This document shows positions 49,061 through 56,926 of a DNA stretch of 64,000 nt, piece after piece; position 1 is the stretch's first letter, and each line of letters begins with the position of its first letter. The notes under the pieces were generated by a model. That model did no database searches. It was given only the letters and a program-made list of their open reading frames with translations, and was not told the DNA's origin. The DNA is taken from contig JAXDAY010000004.1 of assembly GCA_034679345.1 (NCBI GenBank), positions 186,001-250,000 of the forward strand. Direction: 5' to 3'. Made by a program: the position numbers and the translations under genes. The DNA is from JAXDAY01 sp034679345. Its GTDB lineage: Bacteria; Eisenbacteria; RBG-16-71-46; CAIMUX01; VGJL01.

Positions 49061-49654
49061 ATCACAAAACCAGTGGAAGTTCGAGTCAACGAGCGGATCC
49101 GGGTCCCCATGGTGAGGGTGATTTCCTCCGAGGGGAACCAGTTGGGCGTGATGGCGATCTCCGAAGCGTTGAAGCTGGCGCAGCTTCAGGGCTCGGACCT
49201 CGTCGAAGTCGCGCCCACCGCCCGGCCGCCGGTCTGCAGGATCATGGACTTCGGCAAGTTCAAATACGAGCAGTCCAAGCACGACCGGCAGGCGAAGAAG
49301 AAACAGCATGTCTACACCGTCAAGGAGGTGAAGCTCCGTCCCAAGATCGAGGAGCACGACTTCACCTTCAAGATCAGAAACGCGCGGAAGTTCCTTCTGG
49401 GACGCGACAAGGTCAAGTTCACCTGTCTGTTCCGAGGGAGAGAGCTGTCGCACCAAGAGCTGGGCCACGCCCTCCTCGACCGGATCGTCGAGGAGATCTC
49501 GGATATCGGTTTCGTCGAGTCGAGACCGGTCCTCGAAGGCAGGGCCCTCGTCATGATCGTCGCGCCCCGGAAGGATCTGAAGCCGAGGCCCGATGAGGAG
49601 GATGACAAGAGTCCGGCGGGCGCCGCGTCCGAGGGACCTCCTCCAAAGGAGTGA
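49061..49654 (+). CDS. infC: Translation initiation factor IF-3
   Basis: About 197 residues. The N-domain opens with RVNERIRVPMVRVIS, then RPPVCRIMDFGKFKYEQSK. A basic linker (QAKKKQHVYTVKEVKLRP) and the C-domain (FRGRELSHQELG) follow, and a Pro/Asp/Glu tail extends past the usual end. IF-3 binds the 30S subunit and checks start codons. The start is uncertain: ATC 49061 has GGGGGT eight bases upstream, whereas GTG 49073 has no site at a suitable distance. IF-3 genes often use rare start codons for self-control. infC-rpmI-rplT is the standard order. Confidence 0.93.
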   Translation: MTKPVEVRVNERIRVPMVRVISSEGNQLGVMAISEALKLAQLQGSDLVEVAPTARPPVCRIMDFGKFKYEQSKHDRQAKKKQHVYTVKEVKLRPKIEEHDFTFKIRNARKFLLGRDKVKFTCLFRGRELSHQELGHALLDRIVEEISDIGFVESRPVLEGRALVMIVAPRKDLKPRPDEEDDKSPAGAASEGPPPKE

Positions 49655-49656
49655 AG

Positions 49657-49854
49657 ATGCCGAAGTTGAAGACCCGTAAGTCCGCCGCCAAGCGGTTCCG
49701 CATGACGGCGGGAGGCGAAGTGCGCCGCAACAAGTCCAACAAGGGACACTTGCTCACCGGAAAGACCCGCAAGCGGAAGCGGAAGCTGCGGCAGTCGACC
49801 TTGGTCGCGGGCGCGGACAAGGCCAGGATCCGCCGGCAGATCCTGGGCAGCTGA
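49657..49854 (+). CDS. rpmI: 50S ribosomal protein L35
   Basis: 65 residues, the family length. The sequence is strongly basic with the diagnostic opening MPKLKTRKSAAKRFRMTAGG, then a HLLTGKTRKRKRKLRQ core. ATG 49657 was chosen over GTG 49651 because AAAGGAG lies six bases before it and the product then starts with the conserved MPK. It is the middle gene of the IF-3/L35/L20 operon. Confidence 0.97.
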   Translation: MPKLKTRKSAAKRFRMTAGGEVRRNKSNKGHLLTGKTRKRKRKLRQSTLVAGADKARIRRQILGS

Positions 49855-49880
49855 AGGCCTTTAGGAAGGAGACTTGAGAA

Positions 49881-50255
49881 ATGCCAAGAGCTAAAGGCGT
49901 CGTTCCGGGACACGCTCGGCGCAAGAAGACCCTGAAGGCCGCCCGAGGGGCCTTCGGCGGGAGAAGCCGGCTTCACCAGATCGCCAAGGAGAACGTCCTT
50001 CGCGGTCTCCAGTTCGCCTATCGGGACCGGCGGGTGCGCAAGCGGCTGATGCGCCGCCTGTGGATCCAGCGGATCAATGCGGCGGTGCGGATGCACGGCC
50101 TCTCCTACAACCAGTTCATCGCGGGGCTGAAGCGCAGCGATGTGATCATCGATCGAAAGCAGCTCTCGGAGCTTGCGATCCACGACGCGGAGGGATTCCG
50201 CCGCATCGTTGAGCAGATCCGTCCCCAAGTCCCGGCGCAGGGGCCGGAGGCGTAG
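49881..50255 (+). CDS. rplT: 50S ribosomal protein L20
   Basis: 124 residues, slightly longer than the usual 118 through a short C-terminal extension. Typical motifs are MPRAKGVVPGHARRKKTLKA, then RDRRVRKRLMRRLWIQRINA and the C-domain LSYNQFIAGLKRS. L20 is an early assembly protein and, in many bacteria, represses its own operon by binding the leader. AGGAAGGAGA lies upstream of ATG 49881. A small coiled-coil gene follows after nine bases. Confidence 0.97.
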   Translation: MPRAKGVVPGHARRKKTLKAARGAFGGRSRLHQIAKENVLRGLQFAYRDRRVRKRLMRRLWIQRINAAVRMHGLSYNQFIAGLKRSDVIIDRKQLSELAIHDAEGFRRIVEQIRPQVPAQGPEA

Positions 50256-50264
50256 GAGTCCTCG

Positions 50265-50471
50265 ATGCTGGGCGAGCTGGACAAGCTCGAGGAGATGTTC
50301 CACGAGGCGGCCGAGATGATCCGCCTCCTCCGGGAAGAGAATCAGACCCTTGCCCGGCGCATCGCCGATTGCGAGCGAGATCTCAAGCGCTTTGAGGCGC
50401 AACGAACCGAGCTGGCCGAAAGAGTTGCCCGGCTCGTCGACAAAGTTGACGCTCTGAGAGTGGAACTCTAG
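50265..50471 (+). CDS. Small coiled-coil protein next to zapA (ZapB-like)
   Basis: 68 residues that are almost entirely one predicted coiled coil: LDKLEEMFHEAAEMIRLLRE, then NQTLARRIADCERDLKRFE and ELAERVARLVDKVDALR, with Leu/Ile/Val at heptad positions. There is no signal peptide. Its size and shape are those of ZapB, the filament protein that links ZapA to the division site, but the sequence is too simple for a firm family call. It starts nine bases after rplT and ends 59 bases before zapA, which is the main reason for suspecting a division role. Confidence 0.65.
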   Translation: MLGELDKLEEMFHEAAEMIRLLREENQTLARRIADCERDLKRFEAQRTELAERVARLVDKVDALRVEL

Positions 50472-50530
50472 ACTTCGGCCGGCTGCGGGATCCGCCCTCG
50501 GCGCGATCGCACCGGAAGCGGGAGGAACGG

Positions 50531-50830
50531 ATGGCAGATGGCCGAGGGGAGTTCACGGCGACGGTCCAGTTGCTCGGCGAGTCCTTCCGGATCCGCGGAG
50601 CCGATCAGTCGGAGGTGGATGCCCTCGCCCGGTTCGTCGAGGAGAAGGTGCAGGAAGTGCGGGCGAGAAACTCGGCCGTTCCGATTCGGAATCTGTTGGT
50701 CCTGACTAGTCTGAACATCGCTGAGGAGCTGTTCAGGGAGCGCAGGGAACACGAAGAATTGATGCGCTCCGTGGAGGAGCGGGCGCGCAAACTCCGCGAG
50801 AGCCTAGAGACGCAGATGCGGAAGCTTTGA
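50531..50830 (+). CDS. zapA: Cell division protein ZapA
   Basis: 99 residues. The N-terminal ZapA domain is clear: ATVQLLGESFRIRGADQSEV, then ALARFVEEKVQEV. The long C-terminal helix (LTSLNIAEELFRERREHEEL) forms the dimer coiled coil. ZapA bundles FtsZ filaments at mid-cell. CGGGAGGAACG lies just before ATG 50531. A probable 6S RNA gene follows, an arrangement also seen in E. coli, where ssrS lies after zapA. Confidence 0.9.
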   Translation: MADGRGEFTATVQLLGESFRIRGADQSEVDALARFVEEKVQEVRARNSAVPIRNLLVLTSLNIAEELFRERREHEELMRSVEERARKLRESLETQMRKL

Positions 50831-50887
50831 AGGAAAGAGGAGGAGCAGAGCGCTTTTCGTCTTCGTTTCCCGGGCGTTGAAGGATCC

Positions 50888-51070
50888 GTTGGATCCCTGC
50901 CCTGCTCGTGATGTCGTCGGACTCCTTGAGCCAACAGTAAGTCAAAGGGAGCCGTGAGAGGATCGGGAATGGGACCCTGCAGAAGGGCGCAGGAACGATG
51001 CCGAGACGGCGCCCACCTGGCGATGCCAGGTTCAAGGGTTCACGGCACACGGTGGGCGTGGGGATCCAGC
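50888..51070 (+). ncRNA. ssrS: Probable 6S RNA
   Basis: A 183-base segment between zapA and rny fits 6S RNA, which binds the housekeeping RNA polymerase and lowers transcription in slow growth. The closing stem pairs GTTGGATCCC (50888-50897) with GGGATCCAGC (51061-51070), one G-U pair, and continues with GCCC/GGGC. The 5' side of the central bubble has CTCCTTGAGCCA, like the CCTGAGCC of E. coli. The 3' side has the small hairpin ACCTGG/CCAGGT (51015-51031) followed by TTCAAGGGTTCACGG, matching the E. coli CCTTG/CAAGG hairpin and TTCAAGGGTTACAG. An apical CCTGC/GCAGG hairpin is also present. The ends are approximate. Confidence 0.85.
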
Positions 51071-51110
51071 TTTTTCGCCGCCACCGGCCTCCGGAGGGAG
51101 GGAGCGAGTC

Positions 51111-52673
51111 GTGAGTGGATCGATAGAGATCGCATTGGGGCTTCTCGCTGTGGTGGTGGGGTTCGTCGTGGGGCTTCTGCTCCAGCGCTCGACGATTGCC
51201 CGCCGCGACCGGGAGACAGCGCGCGAGCGTGAGGCGCTCCTCGACGAGGCCCGCAGGGAGGCTGACCTCGTCCGCAAGCAGGCCGCCCTCGAGTCGCGCG
51301 AGGAATGGATGCGCGAGAAAGAGCGCTTCGAGGCGGAGACTCGCAACGCCCGGATCGATCTCGAGGCCCGGATGCGCTCTCTCGAGGAGCGAGAATCGGG
51401 CTTCCGGCGAGACTCGGAGCGCTTGTTGGCGGAGAAGACCGCGCTTGACTCGGATCGCCGTGGCCTTGCCGAGCATCGGATTCGAATCGAGGGGCGGGAA
51501 TCGGAGCTGAAACGAGTCCTCGCCGAGCAGGTTGCCCGGCTCGAGAAGATCTCGGGGCTCACATCCTCCGAAGCCCGTCGGGAGCTCTGGAAGAACATCG
51601 AGGACGAGCTGCGCACGGAGACGACTCGGCTCGCCTCCCGGATGCGCGAAGGAGCGGCGCGCGACGCCGATCGCGATGCCCGGCGCCTCATCCTGATCGC
51701 TGCCCAACGCCTTGCCGCCGAGCAGTCGATCGATTCGACCGTCACCGTCGTTGCGCTCCCCAACGATGAGATGAAGGGGCGGATCATCGGCAGGGAGGGG
51801 CGAAACATCCGCTCCTTCGAGATGGCCACCGGAATCGATGTGATCATCGACGACACACCGGAGGCGGTCCTCCTGTCGGGGTTCGACCCCGTTCGCAGGG
51901 AGATCGCGCGGATCAGTCTAGAGCGTTTGGTGGCCGACGGAAGGATCCACCCGGGGCGGATCGAGGAGGTCGTGCAGAAGGCCACGGAGGAGATCGAGCA
52001 GGAGGTCCGGGAACTCGGCGAGAAGACGGCCGCGGACCTCGGCGTCCACGGCCTGGCTCCGGAGCTCCATGCGACCCTGGGGCGTCTGCGCTTCCGGACC
52101 AGCTCGGGGCAGAACGTTCTCAAGCACTCCGGCGAGGTCGCGCGTCTTGCCGCCATGATCGCCTCCGAACTGGGGCTCGATGCCGAGGTCGCCAAGCGGG
52201 CGGGACTGCTCCACGATATCGGCAAGGCGACCCATCACGAGGTGGAGGGACCCCACGCGATCGCCGGCATGGAGCTTCTCCGGCGCTTCGGCGAGCCGCC
52301 GATCGTCTGCGAAGCTGTCGGCGCGCATCACGGAGAGCTCGAGACCGACAGCGTCTATCCGATCCTGGTCTCCTGCGCCGATGCCATCTCGAGCGCAAGA
52401 CCCGGGGCCCGGCGGGAGGGGATCGAGACCTACATCAAGCGGCTGCAGAGGCTCGAGGAGCTTGCCGACTCCTTTCCCGGGGTCGAGCGCACCTTCGCGA
52501 TCCAGGCCGGGAGGGAGATCCGCATCCTCGTCCAGCCCAAAGTCGTCGGTGACGACGAAGCCGCCGGTCTCGCCACCGAGATCGCGCGCCGGATCGAGCG
52601 GGACCTTCAGTATCCGGGCCAGATCCGGGTCGTGGTGATCCGCGAGATGCGCGTCGTCGACTACGCGCGCTGA
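51111..52673 (+). CDS. rny: Ribonuclease Y
   Basis: 520 residues, full length. An N-terminal membrane helix (~5-24) is followed by a long charged coiled coil (~28-170) and a KH domain (IIGREGRNIRSFEMATGID near 225). The HD domain carries LKHSGEVARLAA and AGLLHDIGKATHHE near 367. RNase Y starts mRNA decay at the membrane. GTG 51111 has GGAGGGAGGGAGCG upstream. Its stop shares a base with the ymdB-like start (TGATG), the usual rny-ymdB pair. Confidence 0.96.
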   Translation: MSGSIEIALGLLAVVVGFVVGLLLQRSTIARRDRETAREREALLDEARREADLVRKQAALESREEWMREKERFEAETRNARIDLEARMRSLEERESGFRRDSERLLAEKTALDSDRRGLAEHRIRIEGRESELKRVLAEQVARLEKISGLTSSEARRELWKNIEDELRTETTRLASRMREGAARDADRDARRLILIAAQRLAAEQSIDSTVTVVALPNDEMKGRIIGREGRNIRSFEMATGIDVIIDDTPEAVLLSGFDPVRREIARISLERLVADGRIHPGRIEEVVQKATEEIEQEVRELGEKTAADLGVHGLAPELHATLGRLRFRTSSGQNVLKHSGEVARLAAMIASELGLDAEVAKRAGLLHDIGKATHHEVEGPHAIAGMELLRRFGEPPIVCEAVGAHHGELETDSVYPILVSCADAISSARPGARREGIETYIKRLQRLEELADSFPGVERTFAIQAGREIRILVQPKVVGDDEAAGLATEIARRIERDLQYPGQIRVVVIREMRVVDYAR

Positions 52674-53470
52674 TGCCGGCGATGAACCTCCTGTTCATTG
52701 GAGACGTCTTCGGCCGGCCGGGCCGCCGCGCCGTCGCCTCGATCCTCCCCGCGCTGCGCAAGGAGCTTGCCCTCGACCTCGTCATCGCCAACGCGGAGAA
52801 CGCCGCTTCGGGGGCGGGGATCACCGAGGACTCCGCCCAGGAGCTCTTCGACGCGGGCACGGACCTGCTGACCGGCGGCAACCACTCCTGGGACCGGCGC
52901 GAGGGGCATGCGCTGATGGACCGGGACCTCCGCGTCCTGCGCCCGTCGAACTACCCCGACGAGGTGCCGGGGCGGGGGGTTGGCGTCTACAACTTCGCCG
53001 GAGAGCCGGTGGCCGTCGTCAACCTCCTCGGGCGCGTCTATATGCCGAATGTCGACTGCCCCTTTCGGAGCGTCGACCGGATCCTCGAGAGCCTGCAGAG
53101 CGTCACCCGGATCGTGATCGTCGATTTCCACGCGGAAGCGACCTCGGAGAAGCTCGGGATGGCCTGGTATCTTGACGGGCGCGTGAGTCTCCTTGTCGGA
53201 ACTCATACGCACGTGCAAACCGCCGATGAGCGGATTCTGCCGCGCGGGACGGCTGCGATCACCGACGTGGGGATGACCGGCCCGCACGATTCGATCATCG
53301 GCGTCCGCAAGGAGCTCGCTCTTGCGAGACTGCGCAATCAGATCCCTGTGAAGTTTCAGCCGGCGGAAGGCGGGATCCGTCTCCATGCGGTCTTCGTGCG
53401 AGTCGATCCGGCGACTGGACGGGCGCTCGAGATCCGCAGGCTCGCGCGGGAGCCCGAGGGGGGGGAATGA
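52673..53470 (+). CDS. ymdB: YmdB family metallophosphoesterase
   Basis: 265 residues of the TIGR00282 family, which hydrolyses 2',3'-cyclic nucleotides in Bacillus. The metal-site motifs are complete: LFIGDVFGRPGRR, VIANAENAASGAGIT, LTGGNHSWDRR, VDFHAEATSEK, VGTHTHVQTAD and DVGMTGPHDSIIG. It is cytoplasmic. ATG 52673 overlaps the rny stop by one base; a second ATG at residue 4 (MNLLF) is an alternative. The stop overlaps folD by ATGA. Adjacency to rny is widely conserved. Confidence 0.95.
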   Translation: MPAMNLLFIGDVFGRPGRRAVASILPALRKELALDLVIANAENAASGAGITEDSAQELFDAGTDLLTGGNHSWDRREGHALMDRDLRVLRPSNYPDEVPGRGVGVYNFAGEPVAVVNLLGRVYMPNVDCPFRSVDRILESLQSVTRIVIVDFHAEATSEKLGMAWYLDGRVSLLVGTHTHVQTADERILPRGTAAITDVGMTGPHDSIIGVRKELALARLRNQIPVKFQPAEGGIRLHAVFVRVDPATGRALEIRRLAREPEGGE

Positions 53471-54339
53471 GCGCCCGGGCCCTGGACGGGGTCAAGGCCT
53501 CCGCCGAGATCCGCCGCGAGCTGGCTCACCGGGTGGAAAGGCTGGGCGCGCAGGGGCTGGTGCCGCGGCTGTCGATCATCCGGGTCGGCGAGGACCCCGC
53601 CTCGCGCGTCTACGTGCGCAACAAGGCGAAGGCCTCCGCCGAGGTCGGAATCGAATCGGAGCTGCTCGTTCTGGCCGAGGGGACCCCGGAAGAGGCGATT
53701 GCCGATGCGATCGACGCGCGGATGCGCGATCCCGGCGTGCACGGGATCCTGCTCCAGTCCCCGGTGCCCGGAGTGGCCGACGCGCGGAGTCTGACCGAGC
53801 GGATCGGTCCGGAGAAGGACGTCGACGGCTTCCATCCCGTCAATCTGGGGAGGCTATGCCTCGGCCTTCCGTGTTTCGTCGCCTGCACGCCGCTGGGAAT
53901 CTGGGAGCTCCTGCGCCGGCATGGCATCGAGCTGCGGGGGCGCCATGTCGCGGTGCTCGGCCGCAGCGCCACCGTCGGCAGACCGCTCGCGAATCTCCTC
54001 TCCCTCAAGTCGCCGGGCTGCGATGCGACGGTGAGCATCCTGCACACCGCAAGCAAGGAGCCGTGGAAGATCACCCGCGAGGCGGATGTGGTGATCGCCG
54101 CGGCGGGAGCGCCGCAGCTGGTGACTGCCGACTGGATCCGGGAGGGCGCGGTCGTCGTCGACGTCGGGATTCATCGGACCGAGGCGGGAGGGCTGGTCGG
54201 AGACGTGCTCGCAGGCCCGGTGGCGGAAAAGGCCGCTTGGCTGAGCCCGGTGCCGGGGGGCGTCGGGCCGATGACGGTCGCATGTCTCCTGGCCAACACC
54301 GTGAAGGCGGCAGAGGCCTCCCGGGGGAGCGGGCGATGA
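53467..54339 (+). CDS. folD: Bifunctional methylenetetrahydrofolate dehydrogenase/cyclohydrolase
   Basis: 290 residues. FolD oxidises 5,10-methylene-THF and opens the methenyl ring to give 10-formyl-THF for purine and fMet synthesis. Motifs are RVGEDPASRVYVRNKAKA with the catalytic lysine, the HGILLQSPVPG loop, PEKDVDGFHPVNLGRL, and GRSATVGRPLANLL at the NADP site, ending PVPGGVGPMTVACLL. The start overlaps ymdB and the stop overlaps xseA, both ATGA. Confidence 0.97.
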   Translation: MSARALDGVKASAEIRRELAHRVERLGAQGLVPRLSIIRVGEDPASRVYVRNKAKASAEVGIESELLVLAEGTPEEAIADAIDARMRDPGVHGILLQSPVPGVADARSLTERIGPEKDVDGFHPVNLGRLCLGLPCFVACTPLGIWELLRRHGIELRGRHVAVLGRSATVGRPLANLLSLKSPGCDATVSILHTASKEPWKITREADVVIAAAGAPQLVTADWIREGAVVVDVGIHRTEAGGLVGDVLAGPVAEKAAWLSPVPGGVGPMTVACLLANTVKAAEASRGSGR

Positions 54340-55682
54340 GGCCCGAGGCGATCCGGGTCTCCGATCTGCTGCTTCTCGCAAAGAAGGCGATCGAGGCGGG
54401 GACGGGCCCGGTCTGGGTCGTGGGCGAGATCTCGAGTTTCAAACGCCACCTCCCGTCGGGCCATCTCTACTTCGATCTGAAAGACGGCAACGCGCGGATC
54501 TCCTGTGTCTCGTGGAAGGAGACGGCGCGGCGGATGCGCTTCGATCCGCAGGACGGTCTCCTGGTGCGCGCTCACGGAACGCTCGGCATCTACGAGGTGC
54601 AGGGGCGGCTTCAGTTCTACGTCGATGGGATGGAGCCTGCCGGGATCGGCGAGCTGCAGGCCGCCTTCGAGGCCCTGAAGCGGCGCCTGGCCGACGAGGG
54701 GCTCTTCGACGAGGCGCGCAAGGTCCCGCTCCCCAGATACCCGCACCGGATCGGGCTGGCGACTTCGCCCGCCGGAGCCGCGATCCGCGACGTCCTGCGC
54801 GTTCTCAAAGAGAGATGGCCGCTCGCCGAGGTCATCTTCCATCCGTGCGCCGTGCAGGGCGCCGAGGCGGCTGACGAGATCGTCCGGTCGCTCGAGCGCC
54901 TCGATGCGGAGCCGGGAATCGATCTCGTGCTGCTCGTGCGAGGGGGCGGCAGCATCGAGGATCTCTGGTCGTTCAACGAGGAGGCCGTCGTGCGCGCGAT
55001 TGCCGCGATGGATCGACCCGTCGTGACCGGAATCGGCCACGAGATCGACTTCACCCTGGCCGATTTCGCCGCCGATCTTCGCGCCGCGACGCCTTCCCAG
55101 GCGGCGGAGCTCGCCGTTCCATCGAGCCGCGATCTCCGGGAGTGGATCCACGGCCGCGGGGCGCGGCTCCGGCAACGCGCGCGCGCGCGGCTGAGCGAGG
55201 CGCGGCTTCATCTCTCGCGGCTCGAGGGAAGCCACGGGATGCGTCGCACCGCGGAGGTCTTCCGTCGGCGGCGCCAGCGGATCGACGAGCTTCACATCCG
55301 CATCGCCAATGCGGTCTCGGGGAAGATGGAGGCGCGCCGGCGCCTTGTGGCGGGTCTCGATCTCCGCTTCCGCGCCCGCGACCCCCGCCGCCTGCTGGCG
55401 CGGACCAGGGAGCGACTCGGGGAGATCCGGCGTCGCGGGGCGCGCGCGATCACGCTCGCGCTGCGGACTCGTCGCGAGCGGCTCGCCGCGCGCGGGGCGC
55501 ACCTCGAGGCGGTCGGCCCGCAATCGGTGCTCTCGCGCGGATACGCCATCTGTCTGCGGGAGCGCGACGGCCGCGCGGTGCGGCGGTTCGACGAGGTCCA
55601 GGCGGGAGACGCGGTGCGTGTCCTGCTCTCGGTGGGCGCGCTCGGCTGCCGCGTGGAAGAACGCAGGGAGGAACGTGGATGA
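54336..55682 (+). CDS. xseA: Exodeoxyribonuclease VII large subunit
   Basis: 448 residues. The N-terminal OB fold (VWVVGEISSFKRHLPSGHLY, FDLKDG) precedes the nuclease domain with GLATSPAGAAIRDVLRVL, VLLVRGGGSIEDLWSFNEE, and the TGIGHEIDFTLADFAADLRA motif. A long helical region follows, then the closing ..QSVLSRGYAI motif. With XseB it degrades single-stranded DNA from either end. The same frame stays open far upstream, but ATG 54336 overlaps the folD stop and directly precedes the OB fold, so it is the start. Confidence 0.96.
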   Translation: MRPEAIRVSDLLLLAKKAIEAGTGPVWVVGEISSFKRHLPSGHLYFDLKDGNARISCVSWKETARRMRFDPQDGLLVRAHGTLGIYEVQGRLQFYVDGMEPAGIGELQAAFEALKRRLADEGLFDEARKVPLPRYPHRIGLATSPAGAAIRDVLRVLKERWPLAEVIFHPCAVQGAEAADEIVRSLERLDAEPGIDLVLLVRGGGSIEDLWSFNEEAVVRAIAAMDRPVVTGIGHEIDFTLADFAADLRAATPSQAAELAVPSSRDLREWIHGRGARLRQRARARLSEARLHLSRLEGSHGMRRTAEVFRRRRQRIDELHIRIANAVSGKMEARRRLVAGLDLRFRARDPRRLLARTRERLGEIRRRGARAITLALRTRRERLAARGAHLEAVGPQSVLSRGYAICLRERDGRAVRRFDEVQAGDAVRVLLSVGALGCRVEERREERG

Positions 55683-55996
55683 CGTCCAGGAAACCGACCT
55701 CGCCCGAAGAGCCCCTTCGCTTCGAGGATGCGCTGGCGCGGCTCGAGTCGATCGTCGAGGAGCTGGAGGGCAAGGAACTCACGCTCGAGGAGACTCTCGC
55801 GCGATACGAGGAGGGGACCCGCCTGGTCCGAGAGTGCAGCCGCAAGCTGGAAGAGGCGGAGCAGAGGATCCGCACGCTCTCCGCCGAGGGGGGCGGGAAG
55901 GCTCCGGCTCCGGGGGAGGCGAGTGAGGCCGATGGCGACGAAGAAGGCGCCGAGGACGAGGAAGCAGAGGCCGGGGATTCCGGGCTCCCCTTCTGA
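55679..55996 (+). CDS. xseB: Exodeoxyribonuclease VII small subunit
   Basis: 105 residues. The first ~70 form the family's helical hairpin: LRFEDALARLESIVEELEGK, then LTLEETLARYEEGTRLVREC and SRKLEEAEQRIRTL. Several XseB copies wrap the large subunit. An acidic tail (about 35 residues, DGDEEGAEDEEAEAGD) extends beyond the usual length and ends in SGLPF, a phrase reminiscent of single-strand-binding-protein tails. It overlaps xseA by ATGA, and its end overlaps the next gene by 65 bases. Confidence 0.94.
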   Translation: MTSRKPTSPEEPLRFEDALARLESIVEELEGKELTLEETLARYEEGTRLVRECSRKLEEAEQRIRTLSAEGGGKAPAPGEASEADGDEEGAEDEEAEAGDSGLPF

Positions 55997-56918
55997 GGCG
56001 CGTCCGGACGCCGTCAAGCCCGAGCCGGACATCTACGGGCGCTGGCTCGCCCTGGAATCGCGCCGGATCGAGGCGGCGATCCGAGCCGCGCTGCCCCGTG
56101 CCGGGACTGCCCCGCCCTCCCTGCGCGAGGCGATGAGCTACGCCCTCTTCCCCGGCGGCAAGAGGATCCGTCCCGCCTTGGTCCTCCTCGGGCACCGCAG
56201 CGCTGGCGGCCGTCACGGAGAGGTCTATGCCGTCGCCGCGTGCATGGAGCTCGCTCACACCTTCAGCTTGATCCACGACGATCTCCCCTGCATGGACGAC
56301 GATGACTTCCGGCGCGGGCGCCCGACGGTGCACAAGGTCTTCGGCGAGGCGATCGCCGTGCTCGCGGGCGACGCTCTGCTGAATCGCGCCTATGAGATCC
56401 TCTCAGGGATCGACTGCGAGCCCGGCCGGCGCGCCGCAATCCTCTCCACGCTCGCGACGGCGATGGGCGGGGCGGGGGTGATCGGGGGGCAGGTGGAGGA
56501 CATCGAGGCCGAAGGCCGTCAGATCGACGAGCGGGCGCTGGCGAGGATCCACCGTCGAAAGACCTCGAGCCTGATCGTCGCCTGCCTCCACGCAGGAGCG
56601 CTCCTCGCTGGGGCGAGGGACGATGCGCTTCGAGAGATCGTGCGCTTCGGAGACTCCCTCGGTCTGCTCTTCCAGGTGACCGACGACTTGCTCAACGTGG
56701 AGGGGACGCGGGAGCAGCTCGGCCGCCCCGCCGGCGGAGACGAGCGGATGGCCAAGGCCACCTACCCGCGGATCGTGGGGATGGGCAGATCGCGCGATCG
56801 GGCCCGACGTCTCGCCGCGCGCGCGCGTGGCCTCGCGCCCGGGTCGTCTCCGTCGGGGGCGATCCTCCGTGATCTGGTCGACCGGGTCGCGGGGCGCGTC
56901 GACCTGCGCAAGGGATAG
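55932..56918 (+). CDS. ispA: Short-chain polyprenyl diphosphate synthase (farnesyl/geranylgeranyl type)
   Basis: 328 residues. After a basic N-terminal extension of ~45 residues come GGKRIRPALVLL, the first aspartate motif HDDLPCMDDDDFRRG near 115 with the two-residue insert of bacterial FPP synthases, VLAGDALLN, and the second motif VTDDLLNVEGT near 248. The last Asp of that second motif is Asn. The order xseA-xseB-ispA is widespread. ATG 55932 overlaps xseB by 65 bases; GTG 55923 is an alternative. Product length cannot be settled from sequence. Confidence 0.9.
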   Translation: MATKKAPRTRKQRPGIPGSPSEARPDAVKPEPDIYGRWLALESRRIEAAIRAALPRAGTAPPSLREAMSYALFPGGKRIRPALVLLGHRSAGGRHGEVYAVAACMELAHTFSLIHDDLPCMDDDDFRRGRPTVHKVFGEAIAVLAGDALLNRAYEILSGIDCEPGRRAAILSTLATAMGGAGVIGGQVEDIEAEGRQIDERALARIHRRKTSSLIVACLHAGALLAGARDDALREIVRFGDSLGLLFQVTDDLLNVEGTREQLGRPAGGDERMAKATYPRIVGMGRSRDRARRLAARARGLAPGSSPSGAILRDLVDRVAGRVDLRKG

Positions 56919-56926
56919 GAGAAACG

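Noticed and set aside
53385..54335. Long N-terminal extension of xseA
   Set aside because: The frame is open but runs through folD in another phase and reads as Arg/Gly-rich shadow; ATG 54336 fits the family start.
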